Shown: in pieces, positions 1 to 10,012 of the stretch
Layout: each line of letters opens with the position of its first letter
How positions within the stretch are numbered: position 1 is the first letter of the stretch
Origin: Symsagittifera roscoffensis
Taxonomy: Eukaryota; Xenacoelomorpha; Acoela; Convolutidae
Direction: 5' to 3'
Length of the DNA: 64,000 nucleotides
NCBI RefSeq assembly: GCF_963678635.1
Contig: NC_087067.1
Location: 60,372,594 to 60,436,593, forward strand
Translations under genes and position numbers: made by a program
The notes under the pieces: generated by a model
What the model saw: the letters and a program-made list of their open reading frames with translations, nothing else
Database searches by the model: none
What the model was told of the DNA's origin: nothing

Positions 1-62
1 AATCTTGCCTAATAATCTCAAAAATTCTTAAGAATTTCATTCAATTTCTGTACGCTCATTTT

Positions 63-446
63 CTACAGTGCATTCGTCAATAATGATACAAGCTTTTTTG
101 AAGGTTTTACATAACCTAGTAATGAAGGAAGCATATCAAGTAGTTTATCATATTCCTCTCTTTGTAGTTGTAAAGATTGATTATTTTTCCATTGATTTCC
201 ATTTCTACTTTTTTTGGTATCAGATCGGTATCCTATGTGAATTTTTCTTCTACCATTATGCAGAGTCCACTCAAAGTGAGATTTTTGTGAGTCTACGTCC
301 AAATTCTGCAAGTTTGGTGAATTTTGTGATTCTATAATTGTTAGTGAAACTTTTTGGGACTTTTCTTCCAGAACAATATGAAAAAGTCCAAATTTATTGT
401 GAAGTTTTAAGAGTAAATTTCTTGAAAAACCAATATTCCAACTCAT
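63..446 (-). CDS. Small protein with PC4-like C-terminal half (tentative), unit 1
   Basis: An open frame of 127 codons starting at ATG 446-444; a longer reading would need a TTG start. The N-terminal half is unrecognised. Residues about 66-110 read as a basic strand (GRRKIHIGYRSD), a loop, a second strand (NQSLQLQ) and a helix (REEYDKLLDMLP). That is the strand-loop-strand-helix pattern of the PC4/Sub1 single-stranded DNA-binding fold, whose members end in a phrase like GISLxxEQWxxL. A ssDNA-binding role would suit a protein-primed replicating element, but this is inferred from pattern only. The frame is intact in copies 1 and 2 and altered at its C-terminus in copy 3, so it is the best preserved small gene of the unit. 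Confidence 0.4.
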   Translation of the reverse strand: MSWNIGFSRNLLLKLHNKFGLFHIVLEEKSQKVSLTIIESQNSPNLQNLDVDSQKSHFEWTLHNGRRKIHIGYRSDTKKSRNGNQWKNNQSLQLQREEYDKLLDMLPSLLGYVKPSKKLVSLLTNAL

Positions 447-531
447 ACTGTTCAAAACCAATACTAAATGAAAAATGACTTTGAGGATAAATAGTTAAAT
501 TACAAGACAAAAAAAACATAAGTAACACAAA

Positions 532-1268
532 TTATTGTACGTTACAGTTCTCAACAAACATAAAGTCTCCCAAAATTTGGGACAGTTCTTTGAATTCCTA
601 CGAAGTAAAGTTGACATAGGCAACTTGTTTCCTTGCTTCATTCTCTTTTGCGGTGAATAGTCGAATCTGAATGTAGGGAGGTTTGTTAATATTGTACTTC
701 TTGATCGTGACACAAACTTGTCTTTTAATGTAGGTTGCTATGTCATACACCTTGTTGCAGTTGGTAAGCTCCTGATCCATAGTTGACTCTTTGACTGAAG
801 TGACGTCCAAAATAGGAACTAGTCCAAGGTTTTCAGCATCGTGAATATCAGTATTTCTAATTGATGAGATTGCGACTCCTTCTTTTTTGCCAAGATAGAC
901 TTGCTGTCTTTTTTCAAGTTGTCCCAACTCGCTTTTCTTGAATATTTGAAAGCAGGGCTCAAAATAAATTTTCCCTTTGTAGGATTTTTGGAACCAAGCA
1001 AATCTCCCAATTCTTGTTTGATTTTTTGAGATTTCAATGTAATTGGGACTTGTGTCTTTTCTTGTACATTTTTGAAGAACAGACTGATCAGATCAAGAGA
1101 AATGAGAGAAATGATTTTGAGATTAAATGAAATTGGAAGTAAACAATATGAGTCATTCACTGAACCATAAAAGGAAATAGAACTATAATTGGAATTTTTG
1201 AGGGAAATTTCCAAATATGGAATCGTGTAGGTGTTAGTTTTCCTAATTAAATCCACAATTCTCAGCAA
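532..1268 (-). pseudogene. Unknown protein with PC4-like tail (tentative), frameshifted, unit 1
   Basis: Two overlapping minus-strand frames (819-1268 and 598-927) look like one broken gene: the unit 4 copy shows the second frame extending upstream through the overlap. The N-terminal 60-odd residues are strand-rich (IPYLEISLKNSNYSSISF) and unrecognised. The C-terminus (PPYIQIRLFTAKENEARK, then a stop, then EFKELSQILGDFM) again resembles the PC4 pattern, with TAG (600-598) standing where the family usually has an acidic residue. No ATG starts the first frame; it opens with TTG. The divergent plus-strand gene begins only a few bases away at 1284. Confidence 0.35.
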
Positions 1269-1283
1269 AAATCATTGTTCCAG

Positions 1284-1995
1284 ATGGCTGCAGCTATGTG
1301 TCAAGCTCTTCCCAGCTTTTATTCAGAGTATTTAAAAAATCGCAATTTATTTCCGTTTCCAGTGATTTTTACGAAAAATATATAGTAACCAATAATTTTT
1401 GTGTCTCTACCCACAATTCTTACTGTTCTTTGGAAAATTGTAAGTTCCACATACTTCTGATTGGTTCATCTTTCGATCAAATTTTACAAAGATTGGGTAA
1501 TTTTCATTTCACATACCAAATTATCGATTGTCTTTACACTCTGTACAAATACAGATTTTATTCGAATGTTATTTTATCAACTGGCGAAGTTTTCAATCAA
1601 CTTGACCGCGCTGTTCATCACAATTTGAAATGGAAAAGAGCAGAAAAAATGCCAAGTGTTGCAAAGAAAAGACTGTTAAGCAAAAGTTGAAACGTCACTA
1701 TTTATGTTCTAACCAGAATTTAGCTTCCACACAAACTATTGGTTCAGCTTTTCTAGAAAGAGTTCGACAAGAACAAAACTCAAAATATGAACATGATTTG
1801 TTTAAAATAAGTGACTGTTTTATTGATGGTTATGGATTTGTAAATAGTGATCATGTCAATTTTTCAAAAAAAAAACTTTTGATAATCCATCTATTTTCTC
1901 TCATATGTTTACGAAATTACCAAAAATTACCAAAAAAGAGTCACCGTTGTCAAAAGACTTGGAAAAAGTTTTTCAAACATGTAAGAAAGATGTAA
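1284..1995 (+). pseudogene. Unknown plus-strand gene, frameshifted, unit 1
   Basis: ATG 1284 has a good context and opens a short frame beginning MAAAMCQALPSFYSEYL that stops at 1382. An overlapping frame (from 1298) continues to 1690 and a third (1630-1995) completes it. Unit 4 joins the last two into one 194-codon frame because it has one more A in the run near 1685, so units 1-3 carry a 1-nt deletion. The middle part (FDQILQRLGNFHFTYQIIDC) and the basic stretch KRLLSKxLKRHY are conserved in all units. I recognise no family. It is the only sizeable plus-strand gene in the unit apart from the PolB 5' end. Confidence 0.4.
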
Positions 1996-2055
1996 TATTT
2001 CTTTTGGTTTTCAAGAAAGCGCAAAAAACGTTTTAATTTTTTAAAACAAGTTTTA

Positions 2056-2432
2056 GAAAAGTGTTTCAATTTTTTGACAAAATGCGAAAAGTGTTTCAAC
2101 TTTTTTGAGAAGATGCGAATAGTGTTTCACTTTTTTAAACAAGATGCGAAAAGTGTTTCACTTTTTTTCCTACAATTGTGAAAACTTTCACTTTTTTCGA
2201 CAAAATGCTAAAGAAGTTTTACTTTTTTCGATAAAATGCGAATATTGTTTCACAAAATCCGAAAAGTGTTTTAATTTTTCGATAAAATGCAAAGTGTTTC
2301 AATTTTTTCGACAAAATGCAAAAAGTGTTTCACTTTTTTCGACAAAATGCAAAAAGTGTTTTACTTTTTTTCGACGAAATGCGAAAAGTGTTTCAATTTT
2401 TCTACAAAATGCTAAAAGTGTGTACAAGATGC
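2056..2432. repeat. 31-bp hairpin minisatellite, unit 1
   Basis: About 13 head-to-tail units of 25-32 bp with consensus near gaaaagtgtttcacttttt followed by tcgacaaaatgc. The core aaaagtg-ttt-cactttt is a perfect dyad, so many units can fold into a hairpin. It lies between the 3' ends of a plus-strand gene and a convergent minus-strand gene. Reading frames here (CKKCFTFFRRNAKSV and similar) are by-products of the repeat. Confidence 0.9.
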
Positions 2433-2676
2433 AATATCGATTAGGTAACGTTTTACTTGTGTACAGTTTTTCTAGTGTTTTTCCGAATATGTGTGCAAAA
2501 ATTAATCAAATTTCTTAACATGTGTGCGAGTTCGGAGCACTTAACTAAGTTCTAATTGTTTTTCAATGGTTTACCCTGATCCTCTCATCTATTCTCATAA
2601 TTAAAATGAAATTGAAGAAATTAAATACAGAAAACGAAGTCAAAACCAAACAACCTTTACTTACAAAAACATTTAA

Positions 2677-3118
2677 TCAAAGAGCTGGACGAGGCTCCAT
2701 TGTTTGTGGTTGTTGTGGAGGAGTGTTTTGAGGCGTCATTATTTCTGAGAAACCCTCATCTTCATCTATTGTGATGGGGTTTTCGACTGATCCTTCCTCC
2801 TCCCAAGGAAAGAGGAAGTCGTCGACTGGTTGAGCCACAAATCTTGAGTCCGGAATCTTAGGATAGTTCATTCCCACATGATCAGAAACTTCCTCCATCA
2901 TTTGCATTGTTCCAAGTTGGTTCTCTGTGATGGGAACTTGCATCATTTGATGTTCGTTGAAATCCCTTCGCATCACTTCGACCATGTGCCAGACTTGGAT
3001 TGGCATATCCATTCGTGCCAGAAAAACTCGAGACTGTTTCTCGCACTTGAATTTGTACTAGATCAGGCGAAAATTCTACAGAGTACATGAGGTTGCTGTT
3101 TTGCACTGAGAAGATCAT
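2677..3118 (-). pseudogene. Unknown acidic-tailed protein with PC4-like core (tentative), frameshifted, unit 1
   Basis: ATG 3118-3116 opens a frame with NLMYSVEFSPDLVQIQVRE; a second frame from about 3050 down to 2677 continues with VFLARMDMPIQVWHMVEVM and ends in an acidic, Pro/Gln-rich tail (WEEEGSVENPIT ... PPQQPQTMEPRPAL). Strand, strand and a Trp-containing helix in this order resemble PC4, though the match is weaker than for the gene at 63-446. The frame change lies in the same place in all four units, so it may be an intron or a programmed or very old shift. Units 1-3 lack 45 bp near the 3' end that unit 4 keeps; the deletion lies between two gagct repeats. Confidence 0.35.
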
Positions 3119-3276
3119 TTTGAGCAATAAACTGAGTTAAAGAGTAGAAACAAGAAAGAGTTGAGAGAAGGGTAGCTGACGGAGGATAAGTTGAAATTAA
3201 GGTACTTAGAGCTGAGAGAGGAGGTAGTTGACGGTAGTTAATTTGAAAATAAAATGATGTTGTAATCAATTAAAAA

Positions 3277-3826
3277 TTACTGATTTTTGAATAGATAGTC
3301 AAGTTTTTTAATTTTTATGTAAATTTGGGAGAATAACTCAAAGTTGACGAATTTTTCAAAGCTATCCTCTGGAAATCTGATTCCAAATCGAATCAAGCAG
3401 GATTTTGAACTCTGAAAATCCTTAAAGAAATGAAGGAATAAAGAACTTAGCTGGGAAGTTTTTACAAATTTGGGTATTAGGTAGGGGATAGAAAGAGTTT
3501 TTGATATCTTATCGTACGACTTTTTGATTAATTTCAAATTATCGAGAATAAACAAAATTTCTTTCCTTGTGAGGTGTAATTCAGCCGTAAGTTTAAAACT
3601 TTGATACGCAATATGTGGATCAAAAGTAAACCCTTTGATTGAGTAAGTTTCTCTGAAGAGACCTTAACTTACGTCGGCTAACTCTGTTTTGCACAAAAAA
3701 GACGTCCAAAAAATTATGAAAAAAGTAAGAGTCAACATCTATTTCATCAATAAGAAAATCAATTGGAATTTTTTCCTTTTTCTTGTAAAGTAACTCGAGG
3801 AAGCTCAAATGTTTTTTGATAGACAT
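3277..3826 (-). pseudogene. Unknown protein of about 180 residues, frameshifted, unit 1
   Basis: ATG 3826 opens MSIKKHLSFLELLYKKKEK; a frameshift near 3672 (one extra base compared with unit 4) moves the rest to another frame that runs to 3277 (KKSYDKISKTLSIPYLIPK ... FEKFVNFELFSQIYIKIKK). Unit 4 reads straight through this point but has its own stop further on. The protein is rich in Phe, Leu, Ile and Lys and has no motif I recognise. It starts beside the CCAAT-rich spacer, divergent from PolB. Confidence 0.4.
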
Positions 3827-4187
3827 TTTTCAAATATTGATTAAGGTTTTTCAAAAATAATAAACTGTTCACTATTAGAAAATGCTGGATTCTGATTGGT
3901 TGATTTCCAACAAACAGTGTTACTAAAAGAATACTCAATTCTGATTGGTTCATTTTCCCCAAGGAACAGTAAATAAAAATTATTTCATTCTGATTTTCTT
4001 TACGTTAAAAGCAAACGCTCTATACTTTGTATAACTACTTGAAATAAATTTCAAATATTTTTAACAATTCAAAGTAATTATGAAAAATTTCCTAATTTTT
4101 TTTTGTGATATTTCAAATCTCCCACTCCGATATGTACCAAGTTCCAAGCCCTTTATATTGAGACTTAAAAATTCTCCCATTTTTTAG
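3827..4187. promoter_or_regulatory. Divergent CCAAT-box promoter region, unit 1
   Basis: Non-coding spacer between the minus-strand start at 3826 and the PolB ATG at 4188. It holds two near-identical motifs, ttctgattggtt, about 50 bp apart (3890 and 3938); both are minus-strand CCAATCAGAA, matching the NF-Y consensus CCAATCAG. A TATA-like ctatactttgtataac lies near 4020 and cctttatattg near 4150. The PolB ATG is directly preceded by cccattttttag, which could also be a splice acceptor. Conserved in all four units. Confidence 0.45.
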
Positions 4188-4322
4188 ATGGCATCGCTGA
4201 ATAGACTTGAGAAAGTGAAATGCGAGGATTGTGGTCAAGAGTACAGGAGGGCCGATGACGAAATGGGTAGTTGCTACACCTCAATCATATTCCTCATCTT
4301 TGAATATCAAAAACAACTTTAG
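4188..4322 (+). pseudogene. PolB 5' end, truncated, unit 1
   Basis: The first 23 or so codons match the start of the PolB gene at 18593 (SLNRxEKVKCEDCGQEYRR), including the first Cys pair of its N-terminal zinc finger. After gccgatg (4257) the sequence departs and the frame continues only to a stop at 4320-4322. The foreign part is the antisense of the exonuclease-like remnant. It is a fusion stub with no polymerase domain. Confidence 0.7.
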
Positions 4323-4809
4323 GACAAGCGTAGTCATCCAATTTAATAATCTTTGTTTCCAAAAATTCTGACAGAATCTTACATTTTTCATAACCTTTTG
4401 CAAAAAATTCCGTTTCTGTGGCTTCTAGATTTTTCAATATTTTTTAAATTTCAGTATATTCTTTGTAACCACTGCTAAAATTGATTCCATGAAGATGATG
4501 TGTACACCAAAATGTTTGGGATGTTGTTTTGAATTTTTTGGGAGGAAGAAAGGAATATCCTACTGTTTGTCCATCCTTATAAACTCCTAATTCTTTCACT
4601 ATATTGCTTTCGATACATTCAATATCCAAAACAACTAGACTCATTCTGTCAACTATTTTCTCTGGAGTTTTTTGGTTAAAATGATCAACAATCAAACAAT
4701 GCATACACTGATGAAGCAAATATTTTAACATATGAACAGAAAAATAATCCAGCCACGTTACCAAGAAAGCTTGAACTGGGGAGACTAGGTGCAACTTAAC
4801 AATACCCAA
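4255..4809 (-). pseudogene. DEDD exonuclease-like protein remnant, unit 1
   Basis: The open part (4444-4809) contains MSLVVLDIECIESNIVKELG followed by VGYSFLPPKKFK, WCTHHLHGINF and SGYKEYTEI. After a TAA it continues in the same frame with FFAKGYEKCKIL and, past two TGA codons, CSNYPFRH. This order matches, from memory, a conserved uncharacterised protein common near Polinton-like elements in invertebrates; the D-x-E in VLDIEC fits motif I of DEDD-type 3'-5' exonucleases. The 3' part is lost exactly where the PolB stub begins. Function is inferred only. Confidence 0.45.
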
Positions 4810-4982
4810 GACCTTTTTTTGTAGTAGATTTCACAGATCCAGCAGAGTCATGTGAAATTGCATTTTTATCCAAAAAATTTGGAGTTTGCAAAAAAGTAAT
4901 CCATACAGGAATTTCCGTATCCAATTAGTCCTCCAAAAGGAAATTTTGTTCCATTTTTTTTAAATATATGTTCGGGTCCAAA
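4808..4982 (-). pseudogene. Unrecognised gene remnant upstream of the exonuclease-like gene, unit 1
   Basis: Two short frames separated by a one-base shift read FKKNGTKFPFGGLIGYGNS then ISHDSAGSVKSTTKKGLGY, stopping at 4808. The composition looks protein-like and the segment is identical in unit 2, but no start is visible and I recognise no family. It may be the end of a gene whose 5' part was lost at the unit boundary (5031/5032). Confidence 0.25.
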
Positions 4983-5093
4983 ACAAAACAGGTACAAAAA
5001 AATAAATTTTTTCTTTTTGTATTTGATGAGAAATCTTGCCTAATAATCTCAAAAATTCTTAAGAATTTCATTCAATTTCTGTACGCTCATTTT

Positions 5094-5477
5094 CTACAGT
5101 GCATTCGTCAATAATGATACAAGCTTTTTTGAAGGTTTTACATAACCTAGTAATGAAGGAAGCATATCAAGTAGTTTATCATATTCCTCTCTTTGTAGTT
5201 GAAAAGATTGATTATTTTTCCATTGATTTCCATTTCTACTTTTTTTGGTATCAGATCGGTATCCTATGTGAATTTTTCTTCTACCATTATGCAGAGTCCA
5301 CTCAAAGTGAGATTTTTGTGAGTCTACGTCCAAATTCTGCAAGTTTGGTGAATTTTGTGATTCTATAATTGTTAGTGAAACTTTTTGGGACTTTTCTTCC
5401 AGAACAATATGAAAAAGTCCAAATTTATTGTGAAGTTTTAAGAGTAAATTTCTTGAAAAACCAATATTCCAACTCAT
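5094..5477 (-). CDS. Small protein with PC4-like C-terminal half (tentative), unit 2
   Basis: Same 127-codon frame as 63-446, starting at ATG 5477, with one visible residue change (NNQSFQLQ instead of NNQSLQLQ). Reading frame intact. Function tentative as for unit 1. Confidence 0.4.
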   Translation of the reverse strand: MSWNIGFSRNLLLKLHNKFGLFHIVLEEKSQKVSLTIIESQNSPNLQNLDVDSQKSHFEWTLHNGRRKIHIGYRSDTKKSRNGNQWKNNQSFQLQREEYDKLLDMLPSLLGYVKPSKKLVSLLTNAL

Positions 5478-5561
5478 ACTGTTCAAAACCAATACTAAAT
5501 GAAAAATGACTTTGAGGATAAATAGTTAAATTACAAGACAAAAAAACATAAGTAACACAAA

Positions 5562-6297
5562 TTATTGTACGTTACAGTTCTCAACAAACATAAAGTCTCC
5601 CAAAATTTGGGACAGTTCTTTGAATTCCTACGAAGTAAAGTTGACATAGGCAACTTGTTTCCTTGCTTCATTCTCTTTTGCGGTGAATAGTCGAATCTGA
5701 ATGTAGGGAGGTTTGTTAATATTGTACTTCTTGATCGTGACACAAACTTGTCTTTTAATGTAGGTTGCTATGTCATACACCTTGTTGCAGTTGGCAAGCT
5801 CCTGATCCATAGTTGACTCTTTGACTGAAGTGACGTCCAAAATAGGAACTAGTCCAAGGTTTTCAGCATCGTGAATATCAGTATTTCTAATTGATGAGAT
5901 TTCGACTCCTTCTTTTTTGCCAAGATAGACTTGCTGTCTTTTTTCGAGTTGTCCCAACTCGCTTTTCTTGAATATTTGAAAGCAGGGCTCAAAATAAATT
6001 TTCCCTTTTAGGATTTTTGGAACCAAGCAAATCTCCCAATTCTTGTTTGATTTTTTGAGAATTCAATGTAATTGGGACTTGTGTCTTTTCTTGTACATTT
6101 TTGAAGAACAGACTGATGAGATCAAGAGAAATGAGAGAAATGATTTTGAGATTAAATGAAATTGGAAGTAAACAATATGAGTCATTCACTGAACCATAAA
6201 AGGAAATAGAACTATAATTGGAATTTTTGAGGGAAATTTCCAAATATGGAATCGTGTAGGTGTTAGTTTTCCTAATTAAATCCACAATTCTCAGCAA
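5562..6297 (-). pseudogene. Unknown protein with PC4-like tail, frameshifted, unit 2
   Basis: As unit 1. A 1-nt loss near 6008 shifts the frame boundary so that the second frame now starts further upstream (5628-6026) and the first ends earlier (5989-6297). The TAG before EFKELSQIL is shared. Confidence 0.35.
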
Positions 6298-6312
6298 AAA
6301 TCATTGTTCCAG

Positions 6313-7021
6313 ATGGCTGCAGCTATGTGTCAAGCTCTTCCCAGCTTTTATTCAGAGTATTTAAAAAATCGCAATTTATTTCCGTTTCCAGTGATTTTTA
6401 CGAAAAATATATAGTAACCAATAATTTTTGTGTCTCTACCCACAATTCTTACTGTTCTTTGGAAAATTGTAAGTTCCACATACTTCTGATTGGTTCATCT
6501 TTCGATCAAATTTTACAAAGATTGGGTAATTTTCATTTCACATACCAAATTAGCGATTGTCTTTACACTCTGTACAAATACAGATTTTATTCGAATGTTA
6601 TTTTATCAACTGGCGAAGTTTTCAATCAACTTGACCGCGCTGTTCATCACAATTTGAAATGGAAAAGAGCAGAAAAAATGCCAAGTGTTGCAAAGAAAAG
6701 ACTGTTAAGCAAAAGTTGAAACGTCACTATTTATGTTCTAACCAGAATTTAGCTTCCACACAAACTATTGGTTCAGCTTTTCTAGAAAGAGTTCGTCAAG
6801 AACAAAACTCAAAATATGAACATGATTTGTTTAAAATAAGTGACTGTTTTATTGATGGTTATGGATTTGTAAATAGTGATCATGTCAATTTTTCAAAAAA
6901 AAACTTTTGATAATCCATCTATTTTCTCTCATGTTTACGAAATTACCAAAAATTACCAAAAAAGAGTCACCGTTGTCAAAAGACTTGGAAAAAGTTTTTC
7001 AAACATGTAAGAAAGATGTAA
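6313..7021 (+). pseudogene. Unknown plus-strand gene, frameshifted, unit 2
   Basis: As unit 1 (1284-1995), with a further loss of one A in the run near 6900 that ends the last frame early at 6910. The 1-nt deletion near 6714 is shared with units 1 and 3. Confidence 0.4.
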
Positions 7022-7081
7022 TATTTCTTTTGGTTTTCAAGAAAGCGCAAAAAACGTTTTAATTTTTTAAAACAAGTTTTA

Positions 7082-7460
7082 GAAAAGTGTTTCATTTTTT
7101 TGACAAAATGCGAAAAGTGTTTCAACTTTTTTGAGAAGATGCGAATAGTGTTTCACTTTTTTAAACAAGATGCGAAAAGTGTTTCACTTTTTTTCCTACA
7201 ATTGTGAAAACTGTTTCACTTTTTTCGACAAAATGCGAAAGAAGTTTTACTTTTTTCGATAAAATGCGAATATTGTTTCACAAAATCCGAAAAGTGTTTT
7301 AATTTTTCGATAAAATGCAAAGTGTTTCAATTTTTTCGACAAAATGCAAAAAGTGTTTCACTTTTTTCGACAAAATGCAAAAAGTGTTATACTTTTTTTC
7401 GACGAAATGCGAAAAGTGTTTCAATTTTTCTACAAAATGCTAAAAGTGTGTACAAGATGC
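7082..7460. repeat. 31-bp hairpin minisatellite, unit 2
   Basis: Same array as in unit 1, with minor changes (aaaactgtttcac for aaaactttcac near 7207, and gttatac for gttttac near 7387). Confidence 0.9.
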
Positions 7461-7704
7461 AATATCGATTAGGTAACGTTTTACTTGTGTACAGTTTTTC
7501 TAGTGTTTTTCCGAATATGTGTGCAAAAATTAATCAAATTTCTTAACATGTGTGCGAGTTCGGAGCACTTAACTAAGTTCTAATTGTTTTTCAATGGTTT
7601 ACCCTGATCCTCTCATCTATTCTCATAATTAAAATGAAATTGAAGAAATTAAATACAGAAAACGAAGTCAAAACCAAACAACCTTTACTTACAAAAACAT
7701 TTAA

Positions 7705-8146
7705 TCAAAGAGCTGGACGAGGCTCCATTGTTTGTGGTTGTTGTGGAGGAGTGTTTTGAGGCGTCATTATTTCTGAGAAACCCTCATCTTCATCTATTGT
7801 GATGGGGTTTTCGACTGATCCTTCCTCCTCCCAAGGAAAGAGGAAGTCGTCGACTGGTTGAGCCACAAATCTTGAGTCCGGAATCTTAGGATAGTTCATT
7901 CCCACATGATCAGAAACTTCCTCCATCATTTGCATTGTTCCAAGTTGGTTCTCTGTGATGGGAACTTGCATCATTTGATGTTCGTTGAAATCCCTTGGCA
8001 TCACTTCGACCATGTGCCAGACTTGGATTGGCATATCCATTCGTGCCAGAAAAACTCGAGACTGTTTCTCGCACTTGAATTTGTACTAGATCAGGCGAAA
8101 ATTCTACAGAGTACATGAGGTTGCTGTTTTGCACTGAGAAGATCAT
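7705..8146 (-). pseudogene. Unknown acidic-tailed protein, frameshifted, unit 2
   Basis: As unit 1 (2677-3118), with one visible substitution (VEVMPRDF instead of VEVMRRDF). Same frame change and same 45-bp 3' deletion. Confidence 0.35.
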
Positions 8147-8304
8147 TTTGAGCAATAAACTGAGTTAAAGAGTAGAAACAAGAAAGAGTTGAGAGAAGGG
8201 TAGCTGACGGAGGATAAGTTGAAATTAAGGTACTTAGAGCTGAGAGAGGAGGTAGTTGACGGTAGTTAATTTGAAAATAAAATGATGTTGTAATCAATTA
8301 AAAA

Positions 8305-8854
8305 TTACTGATTTATGAATAGATAGTCAAGTTTTTTAATTTTTATGTAAATTTGGGAGAATAACTCAAAGTTGACGAATTTTTCAAAGCTATCCTCTGG
8401 AAATCTGATTCCAAATCGAATCAAGCAGGATTTTGAACTCTGAAAATCCTTAAAGAAATGAAGGAATAAAGAACTTAGCTGGGAAGTTTTTACAAATTTG
8501 GGTATTAGGTAGGGGATAGAAAGAGTTTTTGATATCTTATCGTACGACTTTTTGATTAATTTCAAATTATCGAGAATAAACAAAATTTCTTTCCTTGTGA
8601 GGTGTAATTCAGCCGTAAGTTTAAAACTTTGATACGCAATATGTGGATCAAAAGTAAACCCTTTGATTGAGTAAGTTTCTCTGAAGAGACCTTAACTTAC
8701 GTCGGCTAACTCTGTTTTGCACAAAAAAGACGTCCAAAAAATTATGAAAAAAGTAAGAGTCAACATCTATTTCATCAATAAGAAAATCAATTGGAATTTT
8801 TTCCTTTTTCTTGTAAAGTAACTCGAGGAAGCTCAAATGTTTTTTGATAGACAT
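8305..8854 (-). pseudogene. Unknown 180-residue protein, frameshifted, unit 2
   Basis: As unit 1 (3277-3826); the inserted base near 8700 is shared. The last residues read LFINQ instead of LFKNQ. Confidence 0.4.
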
Positions 8855-9216
8855 TTTTCAAATATTGATTAAGGTTTTTCAAAAATAATAAACTGTTCAC
8901 TTTTAGAAAATGCTGGATTCTGATTGGTTGATTTCCAACAAACAGTGTTACTAAAAGAATACTCAATTCTGATTGGTTCATTTTCCCCAAGGAACAGTAA
9001 ATAAAAATTATTTCATTCTGATTTTCTTTACGTTAAAAGCAAACGCTCTATACTTTGTATAACTACTTGAAATAAATTTCAAATATTTTTAACAATTCAA
9101 AGTAAGTATGAAAAATTTCCTAATTTTTTTTTTGTGATATTTCAAATCTCCCACTTCGATATGTACCAAGTTCCAAGCCCTTTATATTGAGACTTAAAAA
9201 TTCTCCCATTTTTTAG
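8855..9216. promoter_or_regulatory. Divergent CCAAT-box promoter region, unit 2
   Basis: Same spacer as 3827-4187 with both ttctgattggtt motifs and the ttttag directly before the PolB-stub ATG at 9217. Confidence 0.45.
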
Positions 9217-9351
9217 ATGGCATCGCTGAATAGACTTGAGAAAGTGAAATGCGAGGATTGTGGTCAAGAGTACAGGAGGGCCGATGACGAAATGGGTAGT
9301 TGCTACACCTCAATCATATTCCTCATCTTTGAATATCAAAAACAACTTTAG
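9217..9351 (+). pseudogene. PolB 5' end, truncated, unit 2
   Basis: Identical arrangement to 4188-4322: the first PolB codons, then antisense exonuclease-like sequence to a stop at 9349-9351. Confidence 0.7.
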
Positions 9352-9838
9352 GACAAGCGTAGTCATCCAATTTAATAATCTTTGTTTCCAAAAATTCTGA
9401 CAGAATCTTACATTTTTCATAACCTTTTGCAAAAAATTCCGTTTCTGTGGCTTCTAGATTTTTCAATATTTTTTAAATTTCAGTATATTCTTTGTAACCA
9501 CTGCTAAAATTGATTCCATGAAGATGCTGTGTACACCAAAATGTTTGGGATGTTGTTTTGAATTTTTTGGGAGGAAGAAAGGAATATCCTACTGTTTGTC
9601 CATCCTTATAAACTCCTAATTCTTTCACTATATTGCTTTCGATACATTCAATATCCAAAACAACTAGACTCATTCTGTCAACTATTTTCTCTGGAGTTTT
9701 TTGGTTAAAATGATCAACAATCAAACAATGCATACACTGATGAAGCAAATATTTTAACATATGAACAGAAAAATAATCCAGCCACGTTACCAAGAAAGCT
9801 TGAACTGGGGAGACTAGGTGCAACTTAACAATACCCAA
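9284..9838 (-). pseudogene. DEDD exonuclease-like remnant, unit 2
   Basis: As unit 1, with the same TAA after KEYTEI; one visible residue change (WCTQHLHG for WCTHHLHG). Truncated at the same junction with the PolB stub. Confidence 0.45.
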
Positions 9839-10012
9839 GACTTTTTTTTGTAGTAGATTTCACAGATCCAGCAGAGTCATGTGAAATTGCATTTTTATCC
9901 AAAAAATTTGGAGTTTGCAAAAAAGTAATCCATACAGGAATTTCCGTATCCAATTAGTCCTCCAAAAGGAAATTTTGTTCCATTTTTTTTAAATATATGT
10001 TCGGGTCCAAAA
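9837..10012 (-). pseudogene. Unrecognised gene remnant, unit 2
   Basis: Second copy of the remnant at 4808-4982, with the same frame break and stop. Confidence 0.25.

Larger units (their letters stand above)
1..5031. mobile_element. Polinton-like tandem unit, copy 1
   Basis: First of a head-to-tail array; the same sequence restarts at 5032 and again at 10061, giving periods of 5031 and 5029 bp. Copies 1 and 2 differ only by scattered substitutions and short indels. The unit carries, from left to right, three minus-strand genes or remnants and one plus-strand gene around a minisatellite, then two more minus-strand genes, a divergent promoter, the first codons of a PolB gene and an exonuclease-like remnant. 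It is assigned to a Polinton-like element because unit 4 of the array leads into a protein-primed PolB gene with the same 5' end. The window starts inside the array, so its left limit is unknown. Confidence 0.75.

Noticed and set aside
68-337. Plus-strand frame of 89 codons
   Set aside because: It is antisense to the better supported gene at 63-446, with Phe/Tyr-rich composition typical of a shadow frame.
2056-2432. CRISPR-like array
   Set aside because: Units are directly adjacent with no unique spacers, and the genome is eukaryotic.
2056-2518. Cys/Phe/Lys-rich frames (CKKCFTFFRRNAKSV and antisense KVKHFLHFVEKK)
   Set aside because: They arise from the 31-bp minisatellite in all units and change with unit number; no gene context.
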